Positions 18,988 through 29,157 are shown, counted from the stretch's first letter. The stretch: 64,000 nt of DNA from Herminiimonas sp. KBW02 (GCF_003852535.1 NZ_QAJP01000005.1:1-64000), one strand, 5' to 3'. Notes: generated by a model from the sequence alone, not told the origin. Program-made: numbers and translations.

Positions 18988-19626
18988 ATGACTTTACGTT
19001 TAGGCGATACTGCCCCCGATTTCGAACAGGATTCGTCGATCGGCAAAATCAAATTCCACGAATGGGCAGGCGATTCCTGGGTTGTTTTATTTTCGCACCC
19101 GGCTGACTTTACGCCGGTCTGCACCACCGAGCTGGGCCTGACTGCCAAGCTGAAACCAGAATTCGACAAGCGCAATGTGAAAGCGATTGCGCTGTCAGTG
19201 GATCCGGCCGACAAACACGTCGAGTGGATCAAGGATATTGAAGCTACACAAAAAACCGTTGTTGGTTTCCCTATCGTTGCAGATGCCGACAAATCGGTTT
19301 CTACCTTGTACGACATGATCCATCCGAATCAATCGGCAACTGCTACCGTGCGTTCATTGTTTGTGATTGATCCGCAAAAGAAAATCCGTCTGACGATTAC
19401 CTACCCTATGAGCACCGGCCGCAACTTCGATGAAGTCTTGCGCGTGATCGATGCACTGCAACTGACGGATGGTTACACTGTTGCGACACCAGGTAACTGG
19501 CGTGATGGTGACGACGTCATTATTCCGTTGACCGTACAGGATGAGGCCATCATCAAGCAAAAGTATCCTAAGGGTTTCAAAGCAGAACGTCCTTATCTGC
19601 GTCTGACACCACAGCCAAATAAGTAA
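18988..19626 (+). CDS. 1-Cys peroxiredoxin (Prx6/AhpC-TSA family)
   Basis: The 212-residue protein has the peroxidatic motif PADFTPVCTTE with Cys45 and the long C-terminal domain (WRDGDDVIIPLTVQDE) of the Prx6 class. No resolving cysteine is seen, so it should be a 1-Cys enzyme that reduces peroxides with an external thiol donor. AAGGAG is just upstream of the ATG. It is monocistronic: its own promoter and a terminator flank it. Confidence 0.93.
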   Translation: MTLRLGDTAPDFEQDSSIGKIKFHEWAGDSWVVLFSHPADFTPVCTTELGLTAKLKPEFDKRNVKAIALSVDPADKHVEWIKDIEATQKTVVGFPIVADADKSVSTLYDMIHPNQSATATVRSLFVIDPQKKIRLTITYPMSTGRNFDEVLRVIDALQLTDGYTVATPGNWRDGDDVIIPLTVQDEAIIKQKYPKGFKAERPYLRLTPQPNK

Positions 19627-19642
19627 TCAAGTCACGTTAAAT

Positions 19643-19671
19643 AAAAAAGCATCCATCCGGATGCTTTTTTT
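19643..19671 (+). terminator. Bidirectional terminator between the peroxiredoxin gene and hemB
   Basis: AAAAAAGCATCC (19643-19654) pairs with GGATGCTTTTTT (19659-19670), loop ATCC. A-rich on the left and T-rich on the right, it can stop both the + strand transcript and the opposing hemB transcript. Confidence 0.88.
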
Positions 19672-19696
19672 ATGCGGCGGTTTCTTGCGGTGAGGC

Positions 19697-20737
<1,041 letters not shown>

Positions 20738-20772
20738 CTAAATTACTTAAAAACGAAACGGAAAAAATAAAT

Positions 20773-20800
20773 GAAACTTTTTTGCCGCATGCTCATCCTA
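20773..20800 (+). promoter_or_regulatory. Candidate alternative-sigma (ECF-like) promoter of the sRNA
   Basis: GAAACTT (20773-20779) and TCCTA (20796-20800) are 16 nt apart. This resembles the GAACTT / TCTRA layout of RpoE-type sigma factors more than a sigma-70 promoter. It would start transcription near 20806, exactly where the first hairpin begins. The match is short and the assignment is tentative. Confidence 0.35.
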
Positions 20801-20805
20801 GTAGC

Positions 20806-20913
20806 AGATGCTTTGCATCTCCCGCTTCTCCTCCCTGAGCGGGGCCAAGTCGCACAAGCGCGATATGGCATTATTGCCCTGGAGATACTCCCCTTTCTCC
20901 AGGGCTTTTTTTT
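20806..20913 (+). ncRNA. Candidate small RNA with an anti-Shine-Dalgarno loop
   Basis: About 108 nt between hemB and engB fold into four consecutive hairpins. H1: AGATGC/GCATCT (20806-20811, 20815-20820). H2: CCCGCT/AGCGGG (20821-20826, 20838-20843) with an 11-nt loop TCTCCTCCCTG holding CTCCTCC, the complement of the Shine-Dalgarno sequence. H3: GCCA..TCGC / GCGA..TGGC (20844-20869). H4: a 10-bp stem (20876-20885, 20896-20905) followed by eight Ts, a textbook intrinsic terminator. The hairpins leave little room for a protein. The layout resembles the anti-SD 'cuckoo' sRNAs known from Alphaproteobacteria and Neisseria; I do not recognise a named family. It is not 4.5S RNA (GGAAGC tetraloop region absent). 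Confidence 0.65.
20876..20913 (+). terminator. Intrinsic terminator of the sRNA candidate
   Basis: GCCCTGGAGA (20876-20885) pairs with TCTCCAGGGC (20896-20905), followed by TTTTTTTT (20906-20913). The orientation is + strand, where no protein gene is present upstream, which is the main reason to infer an RNA gene here. Confidence 0.9.
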
Positions 20914-20930
20914 GTCTACAGCTGTTATCG

Positions 20931-21638
20931 TCAGACATCACCTGCGGTCGGGTCGTTCGATTCGTCCGCTACTTCCTCATTTAATCCCAGCAAATCGATA
21001 ATTCTGTCGGTGGCTTCATCCAGGCCGCTGCGTTTGAGCGACGAGAACAATTGCGCCGTGAACGGGAACGGCTGTCCGTTTTCGTCGACATAGCTGCCCA
21101 ATATAGTACGCGCGGTACGTAATGCATTGGCGGAGTCGTTGCGGTTGAGTTTGTCTGATTTTGTTAACAGGCAGTGGATGGGTTTGCCGGTAGGGGCAAA
21201 CCATTCCAGCATCTGGATATCGAGTTCGGTGAACGGGCGGCGCGAATCGACGATGAGGATCAGCGCGGCCAACTGCTCACGACGCTGTACATAATCACCG
21301 AGCAGTTCCTGCCAGTGCAATTTGGCCGAGCCGGATACTTCGGCGTAGCCGTAGCCGGGCAGGTCGACCAGCAGGGCGCGGATCTCATCGACCCTGGTTT
21401 CATCCTTGCGGTGCTGCCCGACGTGGGCGCCGCCGATGGAAAAATAATTGATATGCTGTGTGCGGCCGGGAGTCTTGGACGCAAATGCCAGTTTTTTCTG
21501 GTTGCAAAGTACATTGATCGCGGTTGATTTACCCGCGTTGGAGCGGCCGGCAAATGCAATCTCGGGGACTTGCGTTTTTGGCAAGTCACGGAGATGATTG
21601 ACCGTGGTGAAGAAGCGGGCTTGCCAAAGTAGGGACAT
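20931..21638 (-). CDS. engB: GTP-binding protein EngB (YihA/YsxC), ribosome assembly
   Basis: A 235-residue GTPase with G1 GRSNAGKST (residues 31-39), the G2 region [11 protein letters not shown]3 [13 protein letters not shown] (from 92), G4 TKSDKLN, and G5 around [12 protein letters not shown]. Family members help late assembly of the 50S subunit. There is a His/Lys/Glu insert ([17 protein letters not shown]) between G2 and G3. It ends in an acidic tail. It is transcribed divergently from the cytochrome c4 gene. Confidence 0.95.
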   Translation of the reverse strand: MSLLWQARFFTTVNHLRDLPKTQVPEIAFAGRSNAGKSTAINVLCNQKKLAFASKTPGRTQHINYFSIGGAHVGQHRKDETRVDEIRALLVDLPGYGYAEVSGSAKLHWQELLGDYVQRREQLAALILIVDSRRPFTELDIQMLEWFAPTGKPIHCLLTKSDKLNRNDSANALRTARTILGSYVDENGQPFPFTAQLFSSLKRSGLDEATDRIIDLLGLNEEVADESNDPTAGDV

Positions 21639-21799
21639 AGGATGGGAGAAAATGCTTAATGGGTGGCAAAAATGCCGGAAAGCTATTGTACAATGAGTGG
21701 TTGCGCATTGTTGCGGCGCAGAAGCGAACTAGCATCTTAAGTGGCAGTATAAAGTCGCCAATCGGGCAGAATTTATTAATAAGTCTCCAGGGTGTTTGA

Positions 21800-22459
21800 A
21801 TGAATCGTATTTGTATACCAATCGTAAAATCCTTGTTCGTTGCGCTACTGGCAATCGCCTCTACCGCTAATGCTTCTGAAGATAAGAAAGTTGTCAAAGC
21901 CGATCCAGCCAAAGGGGAGGCTCTCTATAACACCGGCGACGCAACCCGTAATGTCACTGCCTGTATCGCCTGCCACGGCGCTGCCGGCAATTCCAGCATT
22001 GCCGAAAACCCGAAACTGACGGGTCAGCACGGCGCCTATATCCACAAACAATTAGTCGATTTCAAAGGCACGGCGCGTAATAACGCGATCATGGCGCCTA
22101 TCGCTAAAGGCATGACGGAAGAAGACATCCAGAATGTCATCGCCTATCTGGCCAAGCAAAAGCCAACCCCGGGTGCGGCGAAAAATAAAGATACGGTTGA
22201 ACTGGGCAAGAAAATCTACCGTGGCGGCATCGCCGAGAAGAATGTTCCGGCATGTGCAGCCTGCCATAGCGCCAACGGCGCCGGTTTGCCGGCACAGTAC
22301 CCGCGCCTGGCTGGTCAGCATCAGACTTATACCGAAGCACAGCTGATCGCTTTCCGTAAAGGTACGCGTAAAAATAGCGAACTGATGACGACCGTTGCCA
22401 AGCGGATGTCGGACGAAGAAATTCAGGCTGTATCGGACTATGTGGCTGGCCTGAAATAA
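21800..22459 (+). CDS. Cytochrome c4 (dihaem, periplasmic)
   Basis: The 219-residue protein has a signal peptide (residues 1-25, …ASTANA) and two class I cytochrome c domains with haem motifs CIACH (Cys55-His59) and CAACH (Cys152-His156), the layout of cytochrome c4. Such proteins carry electrons from the bc1 complex to terminal oxidases. It lies directly ahead of resB and ccsA, which attach its haems. A likely promoter -10 (TATAAA, 21748-21753) lies 47 nt upstream, with a poor -35. Confidence 0.93.
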   Translation: MNRICIPIVKSLFVALLAIASTANASEDKKVVKADPAKGEALYNTGDATRNVTACIACHGAAGNSSIAENPKLTGQHGAYIHKQLVDFKGTARNNAIMAPIAKGMTEEDIQNVIAYLAKQKPTPGAAKNKDTVELGKKIYRGGIAEKNVPACAACHSANGAGLPAQYPRLAGQHQTYTEAQLIAFRKGTRKNSELMTTVAKRMSDEEIQAVSDYVAGLK

Positions 22460-22484
22460 TAAAATAACTACCAAGAAAAATAAT

Positions 22485-22514
22485 AAAAAGGGGTGGCTCA
22501 GGCTACCCCTTTTT
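22485..22514 (+). terminator. Terminator after cytochrome c4
   Basis: AAAAAGGGGTGGC (22485-22497) pairs with GCTACCCCTTTTT (22502-22514) with one G-T wobble and a TCAG loop. It separates the abundant cytochrome transcript from resB. Confidence 0.8.
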
Positions 22515-22606
22515 GCTTTATACGGAGACGTCGTGCCAAACAGCCAACTACTCGCGGCTGCGTTTGTGGCCGGCGGCAGTCCTGGTAGCAGATTGAGGAA
22601 GAAGGA

Positions 22607-24730
22607 ATGACGAGCGAAACAGAAACAAGTACGGGGGGCTGGGAGTTACAGACCAGCCGCCGTTGGTTGGCAGATGGTGTTGAACTGTTGTCTTCTATGC
22701 GTTTTGCAATCAGTTTGCTGACCCTGATTTCGATTGCGTCGATTATCGGTACCGTCCTCAAGCAAAACGAACCGATGACCAACTACGTCAATCAGTTCGG
22801 TCCTTTCTGGTTTGAAGTCTTCAGCAAGCTCAATCTGTACGCCGTGTATTCCACCTGGTGGTTCCTGGTGATCATGGGTTTTCTCGTCGTATCGACTTCC
22901 TTGTGCCTGCTGCGCAATGCACCCAAGATGCTGAAGGATATGCGCAGCTGGCGCGAAAATGTGCGTGAACAGTCACTGCGCAACTTCCATCACAAAGCGG
23001 AATGGCGGGTTGATATTTCACGCGCAGCTCTCACTGCACAAACGCTGGCGCGGGTCACGGCGAATGGCTATAAAACCAAAGTCGTGGAAAAAGAAAATGC
23101 CACGCTGATTGCGGCCAAGCAGGGCGCAGGCAATAAATGGGGCTATATTTTCGCGCATGCATCCATCGTGATTATCTGTCTTGGTGGCTTGCTTGATTCC
23201 GATCTGCCGATACGCATACAAAAGCTGTTATTCGATAAAACGCCATTCGTCGGCAACGGCATCATTGCGCAAATTCCTGAGCAACATCGTTTGGGGCTGG
23301 GCAATCCGACTTTCCGCGGCAATACCTTGATCCCTGAAGGAAGCAGCAGCAGTACCGCGATTATTTCGCAGCAGGATGGTGTGCTGATCCAGGATTTGCC
23401 GTTCACTATCCAGCTCAAGCGTTTCATCATTGATTATTACTCGACCGGCATGCCTAAATTGTTTGCCAGTGAAGTGGTCGTGACGGACCATGAAAACGGC
23501 AAAGTTTTCCCGGCAACGATCAAGGTGAATGAACCTTTGATTTATCGTGGTGTGGCGGTGTATCAGTCTTCGTTTGAAGATGGTGGCAGTAAATTGAAAG
23601 TCACCGGCTATCCGATGCAGGGTGTGGCACATGCGGCCTTCTCGTTGCAGGGCGAAGTAGGTGGCAGCACGCCGCTGGCAGCGTCCGGCAAGAATGCCGA
23701 TTACACAGTTGAGTGGTCAGGCTTCCGCGCTTTCAACGTCGAGAATATGGCGAAGAACGGTCAGGATGTGCGGGCCGTGAATCCGAACCAGGGTTTGTCA
23801 TCCAGCTTTGACAAGCATCTCGGTTCTGCGGCCAAGAGTGCCAATAATAAAGACCTGAAAAACGTCGGTCCAAGCGTGCAATATAAATTGCGTGACCGCA
23901 ATGGTCAGGCACGTGAGTATCACAACTATATGCAGCCAGTGCTGGTCGATGGTGCGTATGTCTTCCTGGCAGGCATGCGTGAATCGCCGGCAGATCCGTT
24001 CCGCTTTCTGCGCATACCTGCCGATGAAAACGATACGGTAGATGAATGGATGCGTTTGCGCGCCGCCATCCTCAATCCGCAACTACGTGAACTTGCCGCA
24101 CAGCGCTATGCACAACGCGCATTGCCGGATGCACGCGACGGCGTCAGCGCCTTGCGCGCGCAATTGCAGGCTTCAGCGTTGAAGGGTTTGACCATCTTTG
24201 CGGGTGACGGACAGGATGCGGGTTATATTGCCGTGTCGAAGTTTCTGGAGCGTATCCCGGCACAGGATCAGGAAAAGGCCGCCGATATTTTCATGAAGAT
24301 TATGAACGGCAGCATGTGGGACTTGTGGCAGATTGCGCGCGAGAAAGAAGGCTTGAAACCGGTAGCGCTGGATGAAAAGCATGGGCGCTTCCTGCAACTG
24401 GCGACGAATGCGATTTCCGATTCTTTCTTTTATGGCGCCCCGGTTTATCTGCAACTGCAAGGTTTTGACGAGGTCAAGGCTTCGGTCCTGCAAGTGACAC
24501 GTTCACCGGGGAAAAACATCGTCTATTTCGGTTGCCTGTTGCTGGTGCTGGGCGTGTTCTCGATGTTTTATATACGTGAACGCCGGGTATGGATCTGGAT
24601 CAAATCGGAAGATGACGGCGGTGCGCATGCAATCATGGCGATGAGTTCACAGCGCAAGACACTGGATTTCGAAAAAGAATTTGAAGGTTTTAAACAGCAA
24701 CTATTGCAAGCAGCACCGGCACAGAAATAA
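22607..24730 (+). CDS. resB: Cytochrome c biogenesis protein ResB (Ccs1)
   Basis: A 707-residue membrane protein of System II cytochrome c maturation. Three hydrophobic segments lie in the first 200 residues (about 26-45, 70-95, 170-195). A large periplasmic domain follows, and a last segment (about 636-658, YFGCLLLVLGVFSMFYIRER) precedes a cytoplasmic tail. With CcsA it moves haem across the membrane and joins it to CxxCH sites. GAGGAAGAAGGA precedes the ATG. Confidence 0.94.
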   Translation: MTSETETSTGGWELQTSRRWLADGVELLSSMRFAISLLTLISIASIIGTVLKQNEPMTNYVNQFGPFWFEVFSKLNLYAVYSTWWFLVIMGFLVVSTSLCLLRNAPKMLKDMRSWRENVREQSLRNFHHKAEWRVDISRAALTAQTLARVTANGYKTKVVEKENATLIAAKQGAGNKWGYIFAHASIVIICLGGLLDSDLPIRIQKLLFDKTPFVGNGIIAQIPEQHRLGLGNPTFRGNTLIPEGSSSSTAIISQQDGVLIQDLPFTIQLKRFIIDYYSTGMPKLFASEVVVTDHENGKVFPATIKVNEPLIYRGVAVYQSSFEDGGSKLKVTGYPMQGVAHAAFSLQGEVGGSTPLAASGKNADYTVEWSGFRAFNVENMAKNGQDVRAVNPNQGLSSSFDKHLGSAAKSANNKDLKNVGPSVQYKLRDRNGQAREYHNYMQPVLVDGAYVFLAGMRESPADPFRFLRIPADENDTVDEWMRLRAAILNPQLRELAAQRYAQRALPDARDGVSALRAQLQASALKGLTIFAGDGQDAGYIAVSKFLERIPAQDQEKAADIFMKIMNGSMWDLWQIAREKEGLKPVALDEKHGRFLQLATNAISDSFFYGAPVYLQLQGFDEVKASVLQVTRSPGKNIVYFGCLLLVLGVFSMFYIRERRVWIWIKSEDDGGAHAIMAMSSQRKTLDFEKEFEGFKQQLLQAAPAQK

Positions 24731-24808
24731 GCCGCTCAACTATACTAAGTTGTGTTGGTCGTTCCGCTTTTATAAAAGATGCACATAAAGAATTTACACC
24801 GCGCTGAT

Positions 24809-24841
24809 CCGATCTGCCTCTGACGAGGCTCGGGTGATCGG
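24809..24841 (+). promoter_or_regulatory. Hairpin in the ccsA leader
   Basis: CCGATC (24809-24814) pairs with GATCGG (24836-24841) and inside it GCCTC (24816-24820) pairs with GAGGC (24825-24829). The structure ends about 12 nt before the ccsA ribosome-binding site (ACGGAG), so it may affect translation or stabilise the message. No T-run follows. Confidence 0.35.
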
Positions 24842-24864
24842 TAGTAATCATTACGGAGATAGCA

Positions 24865-26016
24865 ATGGATGCAGTACAAGAGCAGATTTATACGCAGCCG
24901 CCCGGATTTTTCAAGCGGCTGACAGTGCTGGACTGGCTGTATGGTGCAGCCTTGCTGGCAGGGTCCTTGTTTGCGCTGAATCGCTTCGGCCATCATATGG
25001 ATATCTATGAGGAAGTCATCCTTGTATTGGCGGCACCGACGTTTGCATGGTTGGGCTGGCACTGGAAATCGGTGCGCTGGCTGATGGCCCTGCTGGCGGT
25101 TTTGTCGCTGTCTGCGATTTCCATGTACGGCGGCACACTGGCAGCGGCTGATCAACGCTTTTTCCTGAAGTATTTATTGTCCAGCCAGTCCGCAATCTTG
25201 TGGATGAGCACGCTGTTCCTGTTGTCCACCGTGTTTTACTGGGGCGGGCTGATTGCGCGCTCGGCGACGGGGGCTTCGCTTGGCAGCAAATTGTGCTGGG
25301 CCGCGGTAGTGATGGGTTTTACTGGCATGCTGGCGCGCTGGTATGAGTCTTATCTGATCGGTGCGGATGTCGGGCATATCCCGGTTTCCAATCTGTATGA
25401 AGTATTCATCCTGTTTTGCATGATTACCGCCTTGTTCTATTTGTACTACGAGCAGGTCTATGCAACACGTCAGCTCGGGCCGTTTGTCTTGCTGGTGATT
25501 TCGGCTGCAGTCGGCTTCCTGCTCTGGTACACGGTGTCACGCGATGCGGCAGAGATCCAGCCGCTGGTGCCGGCTTTGCAAAGCTGGTGGATGAAGATAC
25601 ACGTACCGGCCAATTTCATCGGCTACGGTACTTTTGCGCTGGCCGCGATGGTGGCGATTGCTTATCTGTTGAAATCGCATGGCATGCTGGTTGATCGCCT
25701 GCCTGCGCTGGAGGTGCTGGACGACGTGATGTACAAGGCGATTGCGGTTGGCTTCGCCTTCTTTACCATCGCTACCATACTCGGTGCCTTGTGGGCCGCG
25801 GAAGCCTGGGGTGGTTACTGGTCCTGGGATCCGAAAGAAACCTGGGCGCTGATAGTCTGGCTAAATTACGCTTCGTGGCTGCACATGCGCCTGATGAAGG
25901 GTTTGCGCGGCAGGGTGGCGGCATGGTGGGCAGTGATCGGCTTGCTGGTCACTACCTTCGCATTCCTGGGCGTGAATATGTTCCTGTCGGGTTTGCATTC
26001 ATACGGTGAACTGTAA
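24865..26016 (+). CDS. ccsA: Cytochrome c biogenesis protein CcsA (ResC/CcsB type)
   Basis: A 383-residue membrane protein with about eight to nine transmembrane segments and the tryptophan-rich WWD haem-binding motif WGGYWSWDPKETWALIVW (about residues 313-330). It works with ResB as the System II haem exporter and cytochrome c synthetase. The first ~60 residues are less conserved. ACGGAG lies before the ATG. The gap to resB is 134 nt, so the two may not be strictly cotranslated. Confidence 0.94.
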   Translation: MDAVQEQIYTQPPGFFKRLTVLDWLYGAALLAGSLFALNRFGHHMDIYEEVILVLAAPTFAWLGWHWKSVRWLMALLAVLSLSAISMYGGTLAAADQRFFLKYLLSSQSAILWMSTLFLLSTVFYWGGLIARSATGASLGSKLCWAAVVMGFTGMLARWYESYLIGADVGHIPVSNLYEVFILFCMITALFYLYYEQVYATRQLGPFVLLVISAAVGFLLWYTVSRDAAEIQPLVPALQSWWMKIHVPANFIGYGTFALAAMVAIAYLLKSHGMLVDRLPALEVLDDVMYKAIAVGFAFFTIATILGALWAAEAWGGYWSWDPKETWALIVWLNYASWLHMRLMKGLRGRVAAWWAVIGLLVTTFAFLGVNMFLSGLHSYGEL

Positions 26017-26056
26017 TATCCGGTATTAAAAAAAGACACACTTTTACAGTGGGATT

Positions 26057-26096
26057 GAAAGGGGAAGCTGAATTTACAGTTTCCCCTTTCTGTTTT
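26057..26096 (+). terminator. Terminator after ccsA
   Basis: A 14-bp stem with one G-T wobble (GAAAGGGGAAGCTG, 26057-26070, with 26077-26090) closes a 6-nt loop and is followed by TGTTTTG. Confidence 0.8.
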
Positions 26097-26160
26097 GAAA
26101 CTCCTTGCAGGCTGACGAGTCTGAATATGCTCAGGAGTCCTATCCTTATACGGAGCCGCC

Positions 26161-27138
26161 ATGTTAATCAAACGCAATTCAAATGGGATCGAGCTTCCAT
26201 TTGCATCAGAAATTACGCCGCGCCATGTTTTTGAGTCGCGGCGTGACTTTATCCGCAAGCTGGCGGCAGGCTCGATTGCCGGTGGTGCTTTGCTGGAGAT
26301 GGCCGCGCGCGAAGCTTTTGCCGCAACATCCGCACAAAAACTGGCGGCACAGCCAAATCCGGCTTATGTGGTGCTCGATAAGCAAACCTCTTATAAAGAC
26401 GCCACGACCTACAATAATTTCTACGAGTTCGGCACCGCCAAAGAAAGCCCGGCGCGCTATGCATCCGCTATGAAGACGCGCCCTTGGACGGTGTCCATAG
26501 AGGGCGAAATCAAGAAGCCGATGACGCTGGATATCGACAGCCTGCTGAAACTGGCGCCACTGGAAGAGCGTGTTTATCGCTTGCGTTGCGTAGAAGGCTG
26601 GTCGATGGTGATTCCGTGGATAGGCTATTCCTTGTCTGAATTGATTAAGAAAGTGGAGCCCAATTCCAACGCCAAGTACGTCGAGTTCGTGACTCTCGCT
26701 GATAAGGAAGCGATGCATGGTTTGAATCGTGCGGTGCTGGACTGGCCGTATGTGGAAGGCTTGCGCATAGATGAGGCGAATCATCCGCTGACGCTGCTGA
26801 CGCTGGGTATGTATGGCGAAGTACTGCCGAATCAGAATGGTGCGCCGGTGCGCATCGTGACGCCGTGGAAGTATGGCTTTAAGTCGGCCAAGTCCATCGT
26901 GAAGATACGTTTCGTCAAAGATCAGCCACGCACCGCATGGAATCTGGCTGCGCCCCGAGAGTACGGTTTCTATTCGAATGTAAATCCGCAAGTCGATCAT
27001 CCGCGCTGGTCGCAAGCCAGTGAGCGCAGGATAGGCGAGGATGGCTTGTTTACGAAGAAACGCCCGACCCTGATGTTCAATGGTTATAGCCAGGTGGCGT
27101 CTTTGTACACCGGTATGGATTTGAAGAAATTTTTCTGA
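26161..27138 (+). CDS. msrP: Protein-methionine-sulfoxide reductase catalytic subunit MsrP (YedY)
   Basis: The 325-residue protein carries a twin-arginine signal ([17 protein letters not shown], Arg27-Arg28) for export of the folded molybdopterin enzyme. The molybdenum ligand is Cys143 in [14 protein letters not shown]. MsrP repairs oxidised methionines in periplasmic proteins with electrons from MsrQ, which follows 43 nt later. The signal sequence lies about 25 residues in, a normal position for this family. Confidence 0.95.
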   Translation: MLIKRNSNGIELPFASEITPRHVFESRRDFIRKLAAGSIAGGALLEMAAREAFAATSAQKLAAQPNPAYVVLDKQTSYKDATTYNNFYEFGTAKESPARYASAMKTRPWTVSIEGEIKKPMTLDIDSLLKLAPLEERVYRLRCVEGWSMVIPWIGYSLSELIKKVEPNSNAKYVEFVTLADKEAMHGLNRAVLDWPYVEGLRIDEANHPLTLLTLGMYGEVLPNQNGAPVRIVTPWKYGFKSAKSIVKIRFVKDQPRTAWNLAAPREYGFYSNVNPQVDHPRWSQASERRIGEDGLFTKKRPTLMFNGYSQVASLYTGMDLKKFF

Positions 27139-27181
27139 GTTACTTCTGTAACCTTTGGGCGCGGCTGACGAATTAAGTATC

Positions 27182-27823
27182 ATGAATATAAATCCTTCTC
27201 CGCGCCAACTCACGCTATTGAAATGCGTGGTATTCCTGCTGGCTTTGCTGCCTTTCATTCGTCTCGCGGTGTTCACGGCAACGGATCAGCTGGGTGCCAA
27301 TCCTATCGAATTCATTACGCGCAACACCGGTGACTGGACCCTATACTTCCTGTGCCTGACGCTGGCGGTGACACCGTTGCGTCGCTTCAGCAAATGGAAC
27401 TGGTTGCTCAAGCTACGTCGTATGCTGGGTTTGTTTGCATTCTTTTATGCCAGCCTGCATTTCATGACCTTCTTCTGGTTCGATCATTTCTTTGATGTCA
27501 GCGAGATGTGGGCCGACGTGCTCAAGCGCCCGTTTATTACCGTGGGCTTCACCGCTTTTGTCTTGCTGATTCCGCTGGCAGTGACGAGTACGAATGGCAT
27601 GGTCAAACGGCTGGGCGGCAAGCGCTGGCAATGGCTGCATCGCCTGATCTATGCGATTGCATTGCTGGGGATATTGCATTACTGGTGGATGAAGGCGGGC
27701 AAGCACGATTTTGAACAACCGATTATCTTCGGTTCTATCGTCGCTGTGCTGTTGTTGCTGCGGGTCGTTTGGTGGTGGCAAAAACGGGCGCAGGCGCCGG
27801 TCGTGGCGGGGCGCGCGACTTAA
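27182..27823 (+). CDS. msrQ: Haem-binding membrane subunit MsrQ (YedZ)
   Basis: Starting at the ATG, the product is a 213-residue membrane protein (MNINPSPRQLTLLKCVVFLL) with six hydrophobic segments and haem-ligand histidines such as in ASLHFMTFF, WLHRLIYAIALLGILHYWW. It passes electrons from the quinone pool or flavin reductase to MsrP. An in-frame TTG nine codons upstream is less likely as a start. Confidence 0.94.
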   Translation: MNINPSPRQLTLLKCVVFLLALLPFIRLAVFTATDQLGANPIEFITRNTGDWTLYFLCLTLAVTPLRRFSKWNWLLKLRRMLGLFAFFYASLHFMTFFWFDHFFDVSEMWADVLKRPFITVGFTAFVLLIPLAVTSTNGMVKRLGGKRWQWLHRLIYAIALLGILHYWWMKAGKHDFEQPIIFGSIVAVLLLLRVVWWWQKRAQAPVVAGRAT

Positions 27824-27855
27824 AAAAACGGGATGCTTTGCATCCCGTTTGTCTT
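27823..27855. terminator. Terminator between msrQ and lysA
   Basis: ACGGGATGC (27829-27837) pairs with GCATCCCGT (27841-27849), loop TTT. Seven A's precede it and TTTGTCTT follows, so it serves msrQ on the + strand and, with a better U-tract, lysA on the - strand. Confidence 0.85.
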
Positions 27856-27862
27856 CAAGCTA

Positions 27863-29146
27863 TCAAGGCAGCAGTGATTCCAGTGCAAACAAATCACTGG
27901 CAACTTCGCGCTTGCGTATCAGGTGTACCTTGTCGCCATCCACCATGACTTCTGCTGCTCTGCCGCGGGTGTTGTAGTTGGATGACATGGTCATGCCATA
28001 CGCACCTGCCGACATGATCGCCAGCAAATCTCCTTCTTCTATCGCCAGCTCACGCGAGCGCGCCAGCCAGTCGCCGGACTCGCATACCGGACCGACCACA
28101 TCGTAGGTCGCGGCCGCGCTAGCGCGTTGTTGCACCGGCAGTACGCCGTGCCAGGCTTCATACATGGCAGGACGCATCAAGTCATTCATCGCGGCATCAA
28201 CGATGGCGAAATTTTTGGTTTCGCCGTGTTTGATGTACTGGACTTCGGTCAGCAGGATGCCCGCATTGCCGACGATGGAGCGACCTGGTTCAAACAAAAC
28301 CTTGATCGGCGCGCCGCCGTGTTTTTGTTTGCGCCATGCATCTATCTTTGCAAACAGGCGCGCCAGATAATCGCCGACTGCGACTGGCTGATCGTTGTCG
28401 TAGTTGATGCCGATGCCACCGCCAATATCCAGATGATGCAGATGGATGCCTTCAGCGTCCAGGGTGTCTATCAGTTCGATCAGTTTGTCTACCGCTTCCA
28501 GCAGAGGAGCGTCGTCCAGTAATTGCGAGCCGATATGGCAATCGATACCGACGACATCTATGTTGGGCAGAGCGGCTGCGACGCGATAGGTCGTCAGCGT
28601 GTCTTCGTAGGCGATACCGAATTTATTGTCTTTCAATCCGGTCGAGATGTAAGGGTGGGTCTTGGCATCGACGTTCGGATTAACGCGCAGTGAGACTGCA
28701 GCCTTTTTGCCCATTTCTGCAGCAACCGCATTCAATCTGTGCAATTCCGGAATCGACTCGACGTTGAAGCACAGGATGTCGTGCGACAGGGCAAGTTGCA
28801 TTTCTTCGCGCGATTTGCCGACACCGGAAAAAATAACTTTGCGTGGTGAGCCGCCAGCTGCCAATACGCGTAATAATTCGCCACCGGAAACGATGTCGAA
28901 ACCGGAGCCCAGTTTGCCGAGCAGGTTCAGTACCGCCAGATTGGAGTTCGATTTGACGGAATAGCAAACCAGCGAGGTTTCATCATTGCGGCCATGCTGT
29001 TTGCAGGCGTCAGCATACGCAGAGAAGTTCTCAACCAGCGCAGCTTTGGAATAGATGTAAGTTGGCGAACCGAATTGTTGGGCGATTTGCGCCAGCGGTG
29101 TATCCTCCGCGCAGAGTACACCGTCTTGGTAAGAAAAATGCGACAT
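27863..29146 (-). CDS. lysA: Diaminopimelate decarboxylase
   Basis: I start at the ATG giving MSHFSYQDGVLCAEDTPLAQ, 427 residues, because an in-frame extension upstream overlaps lptM and has no family match. This PLP enzyme makes L-lysine from meso-diaminopimelate. The PLP lysine is Lys65 in CYSVKSNSNL; the HIGSQ and GGGIGINY phosphate-binding loops and the active-site CESGDWLAR are present. It directly follows lptM. Confidence 0.95.
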   Translation of the reverse strand: MSHFSYQDGVLCAEDTPLAQIAQQFGSPTYIYSKAALVENFSAYADACKQHGRNDETSLVCYSVKSNSNLAVLNLLGKLGSGFDIVSGGELLRVLAAGGSPRKVIFSGVGKSREEMQLALSHDILCFNVESIPELHRLNAVAAEMGKKAAVSLRVNPNVDAKTHPYISTGLKDNKFGIAYEDTLTTYRVAAALPNIDVVGIDCHIGSQLLDDAPLLEAVDKLIELIDTLDAEGIHLHHLDIGGGIGINYDNDQPVAVGDYLARLFAKIDAWRKQKHGGAPIKVLFEPGRSIVGNAGILLTEVQYIKHGETKNFAIVDAAMNDLMRPAMYEAWHGVLPVQQRASAAATYDVVGPVCESGDWLARSRELAIEEGDLLAIMSAGAYGMTMSSNYNTRGRAAEVMVDGDKVHLIRKREVASDLFALESLLP

Positions 29147-29157
29147 GATTGGTTGTT

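Noticed and set aside
20806-20913. Possibility that the sRNA is 4.5S, 6S or another housekeeping RNA
   Set aside because: The SRP RNA tetraloop region and the long rod with central bubble of 6S RNA are not visible; the four short hairpins do not match either.
20771-21001. A 76-codon frame on the + strand beginning with ATG between hemB and engB
   Set aside because: It runs through the strong terminator hairpin and into the 3' end of engB on the opposite strand, has no ribosome-binding site, and shows no recognisable protein features. The RNA reading explains the region better.
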